A DNA stretch of 64,000 nucleotides from RPQJ01 sp046347155 (GCA_046347155.1 JAXMGT010000001.1:992001-1056000); one strand, 5' to 3'; numbered from the stretch's first letter, positions 1 through 8,939 are shown. The notes: generated by a model not told the origin, from the sequence alone. A program made the numbers and translations.

Positions 1-78
1 GCGTTCGGCGGCCTCGGCTTCCATCGCCCAGGCATGACCCATGAACTCCTCGACCGTGCGTGGGTGTCGGCGTTTCAC
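1..78 (-). CDS. Ferritin-like (rubrerythrin-type) protein, N-terminal fragment
   Basis: Only the first 26 codons lie in the window; the gene runs off the left edge. It starts with GTG at 78 and overlaps the stop of korB by four bases (GTGA), so it is probably the third gene of the korA-korB operon. The visible peptide has the look of the first helix of small ferritin-like/rubrerythrin proteins: an EEFMGHAWAMEAEAAER stretch with Glu residues spaced as in di-iron four-helix bundles. Such proteins hold or detoxify iron and oxidants; placed after an oxygen-sensitive Fe-S oxidoreductase it could be protective. The family call rests on one helix. Confidence 0.55.
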   Translation of the reverse strand, partial: MKRRHPRTVEEFMGHAWAMEAEAAER

Positions 79-896
79 AGCTCGAACCTCCGCTCAAGTT
101 CGGAGACGTCGACGGACGAACCGCGCCGCCGCCGCGCGTAAGGCGCCCGGTTGCCGGCGTAGAGCACACCCAGGTCGAACCCGGTGTCGCGCAGCATTCG
201 CCTTGCGGCGCGCGCGACCTCCCCGGTCGTGCGGAACGCGTCGTGCCGGACGACCTTCTTCCATTCCCGCTGCTCGGGCCGGAATGTCACGCAGGGCGAG
301 AGGACCTCGACGAATGAAAACCCCGGGTGGCGGATCGCCTGCGCGATCACGTCCGCAAGACCGTTCGGGTCGCCGGTGAAGGCGCGCGCGACGAAATTCG
401 CGCCCGACGCGAGGGCGACGACCATCGGCAGGAACTCGCGCAGCCCGGTCCCGTCGGGCGACAGCTTCGAATCCCAGTCGGGCTCCGTGGTGGGCGATGG
501 CTGGCCCTTCGTCATGCCGTAGACGCGGTTGTCCATCACGACGTAGGTCATGTCCACGTTGCGCCGGCACGCGTGCAGGAAGTGGTTGCCGCCGATTGAG
601 TAGCCGTCGCCGTCGCCGCCGGTCACGACGACCGCGAGGTCCGGCCGTGCGACCGCGAGGCCGGTCCCGACCGCGAGCGCGCGCCCGTGCACGCCGTGGA
701 AGCCGTAGCAGCTCGTGTAGGCCGGGATCCGCGACGAGCAGCCGATGCCGGAGACGACCGCGACCTGCTCGGGTCGCAGTTCGAGCTTCGCGAAGGCCTT
801 CGTGAGTGCGTTCACGACGCCGAAGTCCCCGCAACCGGGGCACCACACCGGCTTCACGTCGGATTTGAAATCGGCGTGCGAGAGCGGGGCGTTCAT
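75..896 (-). CDS. korB: 2-oxoacid:ferredoxin oxidoreductase, beta subunit
   Basis: Beta subunit (273 aa) of a CoA-dependent 2-oxoacid:ferredoxin oxidoreductase, most similar in layout to 2-oxoglutarate:ferredoxin oxidoreductase, which oxidatively decarboxylates the 2-oxoacid to acyl-CoA and reduces ferredoxin in the cytoplasm. The N-terminus carries WCPGCGDFGV (residues 18-27; Cys19 and Cys22 are expected [4Fe-4S] ligands). A GDGDG thiamine-diphosphate motif is followed by the N-R-V-Y-G-M-T-K-G-Q segment typical of KorB. Its ATG overlaps the korA stop by four bases (ATGA, 893-896), indicating translational coupling. Substrate (2-oxoglutarate versus another 2-oxoacid) cannot be settled from sequence alone. 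Confidence 0.93.
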   Translation of the reverse strand: MNAPLSHADFKSDVKPVWCPGCGDFGVVNALTKAFAKLELRPEQVAVVSGIGCSSRIPAYTSCYGFHGVHGRALAVGTGLAVARPDLAVVVTGGDGDGYSIGGNHFLHACRRNVDMTYVVMDNRVYGMTKGQPSPTTEPDWDSKLSPDGTGLREFLPMVVALASGANFVARAFTGDPNGLADVIAQAIRHPGFSFVEVLSPCVTFRPEQREWKKVVRHDAFRTTGEVARAARRMLRDTGFDLGVLYAGNRAPYARRRRGSSVDVSELERRFEL

Positions 897-2650
897 GCTC
901 GGCTCCAGTGCGTGAGTTCACGGAGGATGTCGCCGGTGGTCCACTGCAGTGCACCCGGACGATGCAGCGGCGTGAGCGTGCACGGCAGGTCGTGGTCGGC
1001 CCGCAGCAGCCGGTGCAGCTGACCGCCGTGGTTCTGTTCGACGACCAGCGCGCGGCGCACGCCCGCGAGCGCCGCGGCAAGCCGTGCGGGCTGCGCCGGC
1101 GCAATCAGTCGCAGCGAGACGAGCCTGGCACGCAGGCCCCCGGCGCGTGCGAGCGCCAGCGCCTCGCGCACGACGCCGGTGCAGGACCCGAACGTGATCA
1201 CCGCGAGCTCGCCGTCGCCCTCGACGTCGGCCCACGCGTCGCCGTAGTCGTGCAGGTCGAGCTTGCGACGGCGCTTGTCGAGCTGCGCGAGGTGGTCCGC
1301 ACCCTGCGAGGACGGTGTGCCGCGTTCGCCGTGCTCGAGCCCATCCGCCGTGTACGCGCCGCCCGGCGTCCCGGGGATCGCCATCGGCGAGATGCCGTCG
1401 TCGGTGAGTGCATAGCGGCGGTACGCGCCCGTGCCACCGGTCCAGGTGCGGCGAGGCGCAGGGTGGTCCGTCGCGCCTCCCGGCCGATCGACCACGGCGC
1501 GTGTCTGGCCGAGGAACTGGTCCGACAGGACGATGGCCGGCGCCTGCAACGCTTCGGCGAGGCGGACGGCCCATTCGGTCGTGCGCAGGCAGTCGGCGAC
1601 GGAATTCGGCGCGAGCACGAGGTGTGGCGCATCGCCGTGCAGGCCGTGCACGGCGATGTTGAGGTCCGACTGCTCGGACTTCGTCGGGATGCCGGTCGAC
1701 GGGCCCACCCGCATCACGTCGACGACGACGACGGGGGTCTCGGAGGCCACCGCGAGGCCGAGCGATTCGATCATCAGCGCGAGTCCGGGCCCGGAGGTCG
1801 CCGTCAGTGCCGGCACGCCGCCGTAGGCGCCGCCGATCGCCATGTTGATCGACGCGAGTTCGTCCTCGGCCTGCACGAGCGTGCCGCCCACCTCGCCGAG
1901 TGCCGGGCTCAGCCATTCGAGCAGTTCGGTTGCCGGCGTGATCGGGTAGGCGGCGACGAAGCGCACGCCGCCGCGCAGTGCGCCGACGCCGGCCGCCTCA
2001 TTGCCGGTCACGAGCCAGCGCGTGCCCATGCCCGGCGCCGGCGGCCCGAGGGCGTAGCGTCGCGGCGCGCCATCGGCGGCCGCGCGACCGGACGCCAGTG
2101 CGGCGAGGCTCGGTGCGAGTGCCGCCGGGCGTTTGGCCAGCGCGCGCTCGGCGGCCACCCGGAGCGACTCCGCAGGCAGGCCGAGCAGCCCGGCGACGAG
2201 GCCGAGCAGCACCATGTTCGGGCGGCCGTCCGTGACGTCCTTCGCCAGCCGCTTGAGCGGCACGTCGTAACGGGTCGCGCCACTGCCCGCATAGGTTGCC
2301 GGCGGGTCCCCCAGGTCCGGGTCGCCGACGATGAGGCTCTCGGCGTCGAGCGCGATCTCGGCCCCGAATCGCTGGATGTTCTCCCAGTCGACGGCGGCGA
2401 GCAGGTCGAACCGTCCGGCCATGCATTCGACGGGCGAGCAGGCGATGCGGATCATCGCGGCCGCCTCGCCCCCGCGGATCTGCGGGCCCGACGAACGGGT
2501 CATCAGTGCGTAGTACCCGGCGTGGGCAGCCGCCTCGAGCAGCATGTTCCCGGCCGTCATGACGCCCGCGCCACCGCTGCCGACGATCGCGACCGATGCG
2601 CTGTTGCGACGCGGCATGCCCCCGCCGCCCGGGCGTTCTGTATCCTCCAT
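893..2650 (-). CDS. korA: 2-oxoacid:ferredoxin oxidoreductase, fused gamma-alpha subunit
   Basis: 585 aa. The N-terminal third is the gamma domain (VGSGGAGVMTAGNMLLEAA near residue 20), followed by the alpha (pyrimidine-binding) domain with the YPITPATELLEWL signature and a conserved T-S-G-P-G loop. It pairs with korB to make the KGOR-type enzyme. The frame is open further upstream, but similarity starts near here, so I chose ATG 2650; ATG 2617 is an alternative preceded by a G-rich stretch. A TACAAT hexamer lies 7 bases upstream of 2650, so the message may be nearly leaderless. No ferredoxin domain or ferredoxin gene is visible beside it. Confidence 0.9.
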   Translation of the reverse strand: MEDTERPGGGGMPRRNSASVAIVGSGGAGVMTAGNMLLEAAAHAGYYALMTRSSGPQIRGGEAAAMIRIACSPVECMAGRFDLLAAVDWENIQRFGAEIALDAESLIVGDPDLGDPPATYAGSGATRYDVPLKRLAKDVTDGRPNMVLLGLVAGLLGLPAESLRVAAERALAKRPAALAPSLAALASGRAAADGAPRRYALGPPAPGMGTRWLVTGNEAAGVGALRGGVRFVAAYPITPATELLEWLSPALGEVGGTLVQAEDELASINMAIGGAYGGVPALTATSGPGLALMIESLGLAVASETPVVVVDVMRVGPSTGIPTKSEQSDLNIAVHGLHGDAPHLVLAPNSVADCLRTTEWAVRLAEALQAPAIVLSDQFLGQTRAVVDRPGGATDHPAPRRTWTGGTGAYRRYALTDDGISPMAIPGTPGGAYTADGLEHGERGTPSSQGADHLAQLDKRRRKLDLHDYGDAWADVEGDGELAVITFGSCTGVVREALALARAGGLRARLVSLRLIAPAQPARLAAALAGVRRALVVEQNHGGQLHRLLRADHDLPCTLTPLHRPGALQWTTGDILRELTHWSRA

Positions 2651-2657
2651 CCGGCCG

Positions 2658-2663
2658 ATTGTA
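2658..2663 (-). promoter_or_regulatory. Candidate -10 box for korA
   Basis: TACAAT on the minus strand, 7 bases before the chosen korA ATG. Transcription would begin at or next to the start codon, implying a very short or absent leader. I see no strong -35 element. Inferred by eye only. Confidence 0.35.
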
Positions 2664-2741
2664 GGGGCTCGGGGGGGGCGGGGAGACTGCGGCTCACCGC
2701 AGTTGCGGCCCGGCCGGTCCTTGCGGCAAAGGGGGTGGCGC

Positions 2742-3587
2742 ATGACGGCATTGACGGACCAGCCCTGGCTGGTCGACATCCTGGTCAACCTCGCGGTGTC
2801 GGGCATCGTGTTCGCGGTCGGCTACGCGGTCGGCAAGTACCGGCAGCGGCTCGCGTCCCGGGGACGCAACCTGGAGCAGTACGACTTCTATCCCTTCGAG
2901 GTGGACGCGCAGGGATTCCCGTCCTTCAGCCTCCAGCATTTCAGGCGCGGCGTCGACGCGCTGCTCGAGCGCCGGGACGCGACCGCCGCGGCGCAGCTGA
3001 TCGTGATCGGCGAGCAGAACGGTGTCCGCTGGCAGCTCGACCCCGAGGGGCTCGAACGCTATGAAAAGCTCTACTCGAAGTTCGACGGGCGGGCCGTGAT
3101 TCAGGATTCGAGTGATTTCCTCGACAACTACCGCCGGCTCGTCCGGCTGTTCGGCGGGACGTTCCGCGGGATGGGCATCGAGATCCTGCTGCACGACCTC
3201 GTGAACCCCTCCCGTTCGATCACCTGCATCGCGGGTGGCGAGGTGACCGGGCGCACCGAGGGGATGGGTACGACCAACCTGGTGATCGACCTGAAGAGAC
3301 GCCGCGTGCTGCACCAGGACAAGCTCAACTACGGGCTCGCGATCGGCGCGCGCAACTTCAAGTGCACGACCGTGCCGATCGTGCGCGAGCCGTACGGGAT
3401 CGTCGGGGCCGTCTGCATGAACATCGACGTGAACTACGTCCGCGACCACGTGCTCGGTTCGCCGGCGGCGACCCGCGAGTTCTTCGACCGATACGCATCG
3501 ATCGACATGCAGCTGGACGAGAACATCCTGAGCAGGCCGGAGTACGAGAAGGCAGTTGCCGGCAAGCGGCACTGGCGTGAGGACTGA
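2742..3587 (+). CDS. Membrane-anchored YheO-type PAS-domain protein
   Basis: 281 aa. Residues about 11-31 form one hydrophobic segment, followed by a charged linker and a region resembling the PAS_6 domain of YheO-type regulators at about 128-235 (HDLVNPSRSI, then GLAIGARNFKCTTVPI and GIVGAVCMNIDV). YheO-type regulators normally end in a DNA-binding HTH; here the chain stops about 45 residues after the PAS fold with no visible HTH. It therefore looks like a membrane-tethered ligand sensor that must signal through a partner, or that binds DNA in some other way. The start at 2742 has a good GGGGGTGG ribosome site. Divergent from korA, upstream of a 2-oxoacid decarboxylase. Function unknown. Confidence 0.75.
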   Translation: MTALTDQPWLVDILVNLAVSGIVFAVGYAVGKYRQRLASRGRNLEQYDFYPFEVDAQGFPSFSLQHFRRGVDALLERRDATAAAQLIVIGEQNGVRWQLDPEGLERYEKLYSKFDGRAVIQDSSDFLDNYRRLVRLFGGTFRGMGIEILLHDLVNPSRSITCIAGGEVTGRTEGMGTTNLVIDLKRRRVLHQDKLNYGLAIGARNFKCTTVPIVREPYGIVGAVCMNIDVNYVRDHVLGSPAATREFFDRYASIDMQLDENILSRPEYEKAVAGKRHWRED

Positions 3588-3650
3588 ACCGCCGCGCCGG
3601 CGCCCCGCTGCTGCACCGGGCGCGTCGATCGGCCACAATGCGCGGCCAGC

Positions 3651-5288
3651 ATGGAGTCGCACGAGTCGATGAACGTCGCACAGTCACTGCTCACCGCGTT
3701 GCGGGACCACGGCGCGAGCCGCGTGTTCGGCATCCCGGGCGACTTCGTGCTGCAGTTCTTCAAGGTGGTCGAGGAATCCGCGATCCTGCCGCTGCACACG
3801 CTGAGCCACGAGCCGTCGGTCGGATTCGCCGCCGACGCGGCGGGACGGATCGGCTGCACGCCCGGCGTCGCGGCCGTGACCTACGGCGCCGGCGCGCTGA
3901 ACATGGTGAACCCGGTCGCCGCGGCCTACGCCGAGAAGTCGCCGCTGGTCGTGATCTCGGGCGCGCCGGGCTGCAACGAGGGTCGTGCCGGGCTGCTGCT
4001 GCACCACCAGGTGAAGCGCCTCGACTCGCAGTTCGAGATCTACCGCGAGATCACCTGCGACCAGGCGGTGCTCGACGACCCGGTCCGCACGCCGGCGCGC
4101 ATCGCGAGGGTGCTGCGCAGCTGCATCGAGCAGTCGAGGCCCGTGTACCTGGAACTGCCCCGCGACCGGGTGTTCGATCCCTGCGATCCCGTCCAGGCGC
4201 TGCCGGCGACGCCGTTCGACCCGGACGCGGTCTCGGCGTGCGCGGACGAGGTCATGGCGCGCCTCGCCGAGGCGGCGAAGCCGGTGATGATGGTGGGCTC
4301 CGAGGTGCGTCGGTACGGCATCGAGGCGCGGGTTGCGGAACTCGTGCGCCGGCTGCACGTACCGGTCGTCACCTCGTTCATGGGGCGCGGACTGCTCGCC
4401 GGCAGCGGCGCACCGGTGCTCGGCACCTATCTCGGGCTCACGGCACACCCGGACGTGGGCCGCCCGGTCGAGGAGTCGGACTGCCTGCTGCTCTTCGGGG
4501 TGACGGTGTCCGACACGAACTTCGGCGTCGCCGAGGGTCGCGTGGACCTGCGGCGCGCGATCGTCGCCGCCGACCGCTCGGTCTCGATGGGTTACCACCG
4601 TTACGCGAACATCCCGCTCGCCGCGCTCGTCGACGAACTGGGCCGGCGGGTCGAGGGACGCGAGCCGCGCACCGAGGGCCGCCCGACCGAGTACCCGCGC
4701 GGCCTCGCGGCCGACGCGTCGCCGATCGCGCCGGTCGACGTCGCGCGCGCCGTGAACGACCTGTTCACCCGCGTCGGGACGATGCCGGTCGCGAGCGACT
4801 GCGGCGACTGCCTTTTCACCGCGCTCGAGATCGAGAACGCGGCGATCGTCGCGCCGGGCTATTACGCGACGATGGGATTCGGGGTGCCGGCCGCGCTCGG
4901 CGTGCAGGCCGTCACCGGCGACCGGCCGCTGGTGCTCGTGGGCGACGGCGCGTTCCAGATGACGGGCTGGGAGCTCGGCAACTGCCGGCGCAATGGCTGG
5001 GACCCGATCGTGATCGTGCTGAACAACCGAAGCTGGGAGATGCTGCGGGTGTTCCAGCCGGAGTCGACGTTCAACCGTCTCGACGACTGGCACTACGCCG
5101 ACGTCGCCGGGCCGCTCGGCGGCGACGGCGCGCGGGTGCACACGCGGCGCGAACTGCGCGACGCGCTCGACCGGGCCGTCGCGACCCGCGGCCGCTTCCA
5201 GGTCATCGAGGCGATGATCGAGCCCGGGGCCGTGTCACCGACGCTCGAGGGATTCGTCGCTGCACTCAAGCGCAGGCAGCGCGCATGA
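3651..5288 (+). CDS. Thiamine-diphosphate-dependent 2-oxoacid decarboxylase (indolepyruvate/phenylpyruvate decarboxylase-like)
   Basis: 545 aa, the usual length of pyruvate/indolepyruvate/phenylpyruvate decarboxylases, with the full three-domain layout. Glu54 in the SHEPSVGFAADAAGR stretch is the expected cofactor-activating glutamate, and the ThDP motif runs from GDG (431-433) to LNN near residue 458. The enzyme should decarboxylate an aromatic or branched 2-oxoacid to an aldehyde, non-oxidatively. ATG 3669 (MNVAQSLL) is a plausible alternative start. The stop overlaps the next gene by four bases. Korarchetypal KGOR and this enzyme sit on either side of a PAS protein, so 2-oxoacid handling may be a shared theme; that is inference. 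Confidence 0.85.
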   Translation: MESHESMNVAQSLLTALRDHGASRVFGIPGDFVLQFFKVVEESAILPLHTLSHEPSVGFAADAAGRIGCTPGVAAVTYGAGALNMVNPVAAAYAEKSPLVVISGAPGCNEGRAGLLLHHQVKRLDSQFEIYREITCDQAVLDDPVRTPARIARVLRSCIEQSRPVYLELPRDRVFDPCDPVQALPATPFDPDAVSACADEVMARLAEAAKPVMMVGSEVRRYGIEARVAELVRRLHVPVVTSFMGRGLLAGSGAPVLGTYLGLTAHPDVGRPVEESDCLLLFGVTVSDTNFGVAEGRVDLRRAIVAADRSVSMGYHRYANIPLAALVDELGRRVEGREPRTEGRPTEYPRGLAADASPIAPVDVARAVNDLFTRVGTMPVASDCGDCLFTALEIENAAIVAPGYYATMGFGVPAALGVQAVTGDRPLVLVGDGAFQMTGWELGNCRRNGWDPIVIVLNNRSWEMLRVFQPESTFNRLDDWHYADVAGPLGGDGARVHTRRELRDALDRAVATRGRFQVIEAMIEPGAVSPTLEGFVAALKRRQRA

Positions 5289-5881
5289 AGACGATGGACC
5301 AGACGCCCGAGGGCCGGGACTCGCCGCTGCGCCGGCTGGCGCTGTGGCTGCTCAGGATCGCCGGGTGGAAGACGGTGCTCGTCTGGCCACCGGGGCCGCA
5401 CGGGCTGTTCATCGTCTACCCGCACACGTCGAACTGGGATTTCCCGATCGGCGTCCTGTTCCGGATCGGCCACGGGCTGCCGGCGAACTGGATCGGAAAG
5501 ATCCAGATGTTCCCGCGCCCGTTCCGCGGGCTGCTCGAACGCATCGGCGGCATCCCGGTGGACCGCAGCCGCTCGACGGGCTTCGTGGACGCACTGCTGG
5601 CGGAATTCCGCCGCCGGCAGTGGATGTGGGTCGCGATCACACCGGAGGGTACGCGGTCGTACACCGACCACCTGAAGTCGGGGTTCTACCAGCTGGCGCT
5701 CGCCGCCGACGTGCCGGTCGGCCTCGCGTGCATCGACTACGCGACGAAGACGGCGAGCATCGATACCTACGTGCGGTTCAGCGGCGACGAGGAGCGGGAC
5801 CTCGCGATGCTGCGCGAGTTCTACGCCGGCCGGAAGGGATTGCGTCCGGAACTCGCCGGGGAGATACGCTTCCGGCGCTGA
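5285..5881 (+). CDS. PlsC-like acyltransferase (HxxxxD)
   Basis: 198 aa. The HTSNWD box (His47, Asp52) is the catalytic HxxxxD of glycerolipid acyltransferases, and PEGTRS further on is the acceptor/phosphate-binding block. No clear membrane span besides a hydrophobic N-terminal stretch. Probably transfers an acyl chain to a lysophospholipid or a related small acceptor at the inner membrane. Its ATG lies within the stop of the decarboxylase gene (ATGA), so the two are translated together, although no functional link is obvious. Confidence 0.82.
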   Translation: MKTMDQTPEGRDSPLRRLALWLLRIAGWKTVLVWPPGPHGLFIVYPHTSNWDFPIGVLFRIGHGLPANWIGKIQMFPRPFRGLLERIGGIPVDRSRSTGFVDALLAEFRRRQWMWVAITPEGTRSYTDHLKSGFYQLALAADVPVGLACIDYATKTASIDTYVRFSGDEERDLAMLREFYAGRKGLRPELAGEIRFRR

Positions 5882-5929
5882 ACGACGCCCGCTCGTCGCC
5901 TGGCCGCCGTTCGTGAGACCATCGCGGGC

Positions 5930-6466
5930 ATGTGCTTCCCCGTTCCATCGAAGATACGTGCGGCGCTCGCGTCGTTTGCCGCGGCGCTCGTTGCCGCCTG
6001 CGGCCAGATTCCGGACGGCCTGCAGCCCGTCGGCGGCTTCGACCCCGGGCAGTACCTCGGCACCTGGTACGAGATCGCGAGGCTGGACCACGGATTCGAG
6101 CGGGGCCTGACGCGCGTCACGGCCACGTACACGGCTCGTCCGGACGGCGGCATCGACGTCGTGAACCGCGGTTACGACCCGGCGGGCGGTGAATGGCGCG
6201 AGGCGCGCGGCCGGGCCCGGTTCGTCGGTCCGCGTGACGTCGCGAGCCTCGAGGTGTCGTTCTTCGGGCCGTTCTACGGCGGCTACAACGTGATCGACCT
6301 GGACCCCGGCTACACGATTGCGCTGGTGGCCGGGCCGACACGCGGGTACCTGTGGATTCTGGCCCGCAGCCCGGCGCCACCGCGGCCGGAGGTCGAGCGT
6401 CTGGTCGCGCGGGCTCGCTCGCTCGGGTTCGACACGGACTCGCTCGTCTACGTCGACCAGCACTGA
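5930..6466 (+). CDS. blc: Outer-membrane lipocalin lipoprotein (Blc-like)
   Basis: 178 aa. A signal peptide ends in the lipobox LVAAC (Cys24), so the mature protein should be lipid-anchored. The lipocalin signature GTWYEIARLDHGFERG follows, and RGYLWILAR near the C-terminus is the third conserved region of bacterial lipocalins. Blc-type proteins bind lysophospholipids and fatty acids and help membrane maintenance. It follows an acyltransferase gene by about 50 bases, in keeping with a lipid role. Confidence 0.9.
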   Translation: MCFPVPSKIRAALASFAAALVAACGQIPDGLQPVGGFDPGQYLGTWYEIARLDHGFERGLTRVTATYTARPDGGIDVVNRGYDPAGGEWREARGRARFVGPRDVASLEVSFFGPFYGGYNVIDLDPGYTIALVAGPTRGYLWILARSPAPPRPEVERLVARARSLGFDTDSLVYVDQH

Positions 6467-6481
6467 ACGGAGTCCGCCGCC

Positions 6482-7075
6482 GTGGGAACGGCCCTGCCCA
6501 TCTTCATCGCGACGATCGCCGCCAGCCTGTTTGCGCTGTACGGATCCCCGCGCTTCCTCGAGCGCTGCCTGTTCAGGCCCTACTGGTTCCTGCGGCGCCG
6601 GCAGTACGAGACGATCGTCACGAGCGGACTGGTCCATGCCGACCTGCCGCACCTGATCTTCAACGCGCTGACGTACTGGTTCTTCGCGTTCCAGGTGGAG
6701 CGGCACGTCGGACCGGCGCGGTTCGCCGCGCTGTACCTCACGGGGCTCGTCGTGAGCGACCTCGGGACGTTCTTCAAGCACCGCAACGACCCGCAGTACG
6801 CGTCGCTCGGCGCCTCGGGAGCGATCTCGGCCGTGCTGTTCGCCTCGATCGTCTATTTCCCGTGGCAGAAGCTCTTCATCCTGCCGTTCCCGTTCCCGAT
6901 ACCCGCGCCACTGTTCGCGGTCGGCTACGTCGCCTACTCGTGGTACTCGGCCCGGCACGCCCGGGACCGGATCAACCACGACGCCCACCTCGGCGGGGCG
7001 ATCGCCGGCCTCGCATTCGTGCTGGTCACGGACCCGGCGGCCTACGGCCGGCTGGCCGAGGTGGTCGGCGGCTGA
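6482..7075 (+). CDS. Rhomboid-family intramembrane serine protease
   Basis: 197 aa with six hydrophobic segments. The nucleophile is Ser112 in GASGAISA and the catalytic histidine is probably His169 in NHDAHLGGAIAG. The HxxxN element (HLIFN) lies in the second membrane segment. It cleaves membrane proteins within the lipid bilayer; the substrate is unknown. The start is GTG, 16 bases after the lipocalin stop, so it is probably in the same transcript. Confidence 0.88.
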   Translation: MGTALPIFIATIAASLFALYGSPRFLERCLFRPYWFLRRRQYETIVTSGLVHADLPHLIFNALTYWFFAFQVERHVGPARFAALYLTGLVVSDLGTFFKHRNDPQYASLGASGAISAVLFASIVYFPWQKLFILPFPFPIPAPLFAVGYVAYSWYSARHARDRINHDAHLGGAIAGLAFVLVTDPAAYGRLAEVVGG

Positions 7076-7120
7076 TTCGCGCAGTTGCCGTCGCGGGCGG
7101 CGCGGAGTCACACTGGGCGC

Positions 7121-7336
7121 ATGACCCTGAAGGACCGCGTCGACGCGATCTTCCCGGAGTGGCAGCGCTGGTATCCCAGCCTGTTCGATGCGGCCGTCGA
7201 TCTCGGCGTCATCCGGGCACGCGTCTGCGATCCGTCGTCGCTGCTGCTGTCGAACCGGCACGCGGCCGTGCGTGCCTCGGCCGAACTGGCACACCGCCGC
7301 CAGTGGAGCGCCGAGGAGAACGAACCCGAGGAGTGA
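7121..7336 (+). CDS. Small hypothetical protein
   Basis: 71 aa, not recognised. Starts with ATG at 7121 and ends three bases before the next gene. The peptide is soluble, with an aromatic-rich start (FPEWQRWYPSLFDAA) and an acidic tail. Codon use matches its neighbours (strong G/C at third positions), which supports a real gene. Its placement between a rhomboid protease and a lytic transglycosylase gives no clear function. Confidence 0.6.
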   Translation: MTLKDRVDAIFPEWQRWYPSLFDAAVDLGVIRARVCDPSSLLLSNRHAAVRASAELAHRRQWSAEENEPEE

Positions 7337-7339
7337 ACG

Positions 7340-8914
7340 ATGGTCCCCGGCACCCGGACATTGCTGCTGCTCGCAATCGTCGCCTGCGCCGGCTGCGGTC
7401 GCGGGCCGCCGGCCGGTCATCGGGGCCCGGAGGCTGTGCCGGCGCCGGCCGCGACTGAGCAGCCGCCCCCCGCGCCGCCCGGTGATGCGGCCCGCGCCGT
7501 CGAGCCGGCGTCGGGCGGTACGGCCACGGTGCCGTCGACGGTGCCGCCGGGTGTCCGCGCGCTGTCGCTGAATTTCAAGCCGTCGAAGGGCGATTTCGGC
7601 GCATTGGTGGAGGCGCGCCGGATCCGCGTGCTGCTGCCGTACAGTCGTTCGCTCTTCTTCAACGACCACGGCACCGTGCGCGGGATCGCCGCCGAGAACG
7701 CACGCGACTTCGAGCAGTACATCAACCGGAAGTACCGCAAGGACAAACGCCCGATCACGGTGCTGCTGATCCCGACACCCCGGGACGAACTCATCGAGGA
7801 CGTCGACGAGGGCTACGGCGACATCGCGATCGGCAACCTGACCGCGACCGCGCAGCGCCGGCAGGTCGTCGACTTCGTCACGATCCCCGGCCGCACGCTG
7901 AAGGAGGTCGTCGTCACGGGCCCGTCCAGCCCGCCGCTCGCGACGCTCGATGACCTGTCGGGCCGGACGGTCTCCGTGCGCGCCTCCTCGAGCTACCACG
8001 AGAGCCTCGTGGCGCTGAACGCGACGCTGGCCGCGAAGGGCCGCAAGCCCGTCGTCATCCAGCTGCTCCCGGATGCGCTCGAGGACGAGGACGCGCTCGA
8101 GATGCTGAACGCCGGGGTGCTCGCGGCGCTGGTCGTGGACGACTGGAAGGCAGACCTGTGGGCGCAGGTGCTGCCGGACGTGACGGTGCACGACGACGTG
8201 GTCGTGCGCGATGACGGGCAGCCGGGCTGGGCGATCCGCAAGGGCAGCCCCGAACTCGCCGCCGCGATCGAGGACTACTTCCGGAACCACCTCGAGAAGC
8301 TCGGCGTGCTCGACTACCGGCTCGCGCAGTACATGAAGCGCGTGAAGCAGATCAGCAACGCGGCCGGCGGGCGGGAGCGCGAGAGGTTCCTCATGGTCGT
8401 CGAGCTGTTCAGGAAGTACGGCGCCGAGTACGGATTCGACCCGCTGATGCTCGCGGCCCAGGGCTACCAGGAGTCGCGCCTCGACCAGCAGGCGCGCAGC
8501 CAGGTCGGGGCGATCGGCGTGATGCAGCTGATGCCGGCGACGGGCAAGGAGCTCGCGGTGGGCGACATCCGGGTCGTCGAGCCGAACATCCACGGCGGCG
8601 CCAAGTACATGGACCAGCTGATGACCCGCTACTTCAAGGATGCCAGGTTCGACGAACAGAACCGAAGCCTGTTCGCGTTCGCTGCCTACAACGCCGGGCC
8701 CGGGCGCATCCGGCAGATGCGAGACCTGGCCGCGAAACGCGGGCTCAACCCCGACGTCTGGTTCAACAACGTCGAGATCGTGACCGCGGAGAAGGTGGGC
8801 ATGGAGACGACCACCTACGTGCGGAACATCTACAAGTACTACGTGACCTACCGGCTGCTCGTCGAAGCCGACGAGGCGAGGAAGCGCGCGATCGAGCAGG
8901 CGGCGGGGCTGTGA
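7340..8914 (+). CDS. MltF-like lytic murein transglycosylase (periplasmic-binding domain plus SLT domain)
   Basis: 524 aa. The signal peptide ends at a lipobox-like IVAC (Cys16; Cys19 also possible), followed by a low-complexity Pro/Ala linker to about residue 75. Then comes a solute-binding (SBP_bac_3) domain and, from about 350, an SLT transglycosylase domain with the catalytic Glu in GYQESRLDQQARS and the GVMQLMPATG and YNAGPGR motifs. It cleaves peptidoglycan glycan strands to anhydromuropeptides at the envelope; the binding domain regulates activity in MltF. The gene starts three bases after the small gene upstream. Confidence 0.9.
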   Translation: MVPGTRTLLLLAIVACAGCGRGPPAGHRGPEAVPAPAATEQPPPAPPGDAARAVEPASGGTATVPSTVPPGVRALSLNFKPSKGDFGALVEARRIRVLLPYSRSLFFNDHGTVRGIAAENARDFEQYINRKYRKDKRPITVLLIPTPRDELIEDVDEGYGDIAIGNLTATAQRRQVVDFVTIPGRTLKEVVVTGPSSPPLATLDDLSGRTVSVRASSSYHESLVALNATLAAKGRKPVVIQLLPDALEDEDALEMLNAGVLAALVVDDWKADLWAQVLPDVTVHDDVVVRDDGQPGWAIRKGSPELAAAIEDYFRNHLEKLGVLDYRLAQYMKRVKQISNAAGGRERERFLMVVELFRKYGAEYGFDPLMLAAQGYQESRLDQQARSQVGAIGVMQLMPATGKELAVGDIRVVEPNIHGGAKYMDQLMTRYFKDARFDEQNRSLFAFAAYNAGPGRIRQMRDLAAKRGLNPDVWFNNVEIVTAEKVGMETTTYVRNIYKYYVTYRLLVEADEARKRAIEQAAGL

Positions 8915-8939
8915 TCCCGGCGGCCCGGGCGCACGGGCG

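Noticed and set aside
5093..8593. 1166-codon open frame on the minus strand
   Set aside because: It lies antisense to six well-recognised genes and its sequence is Arg/Val/Asp/His-rich with no family resemblance; it is a by-product of high GC content.
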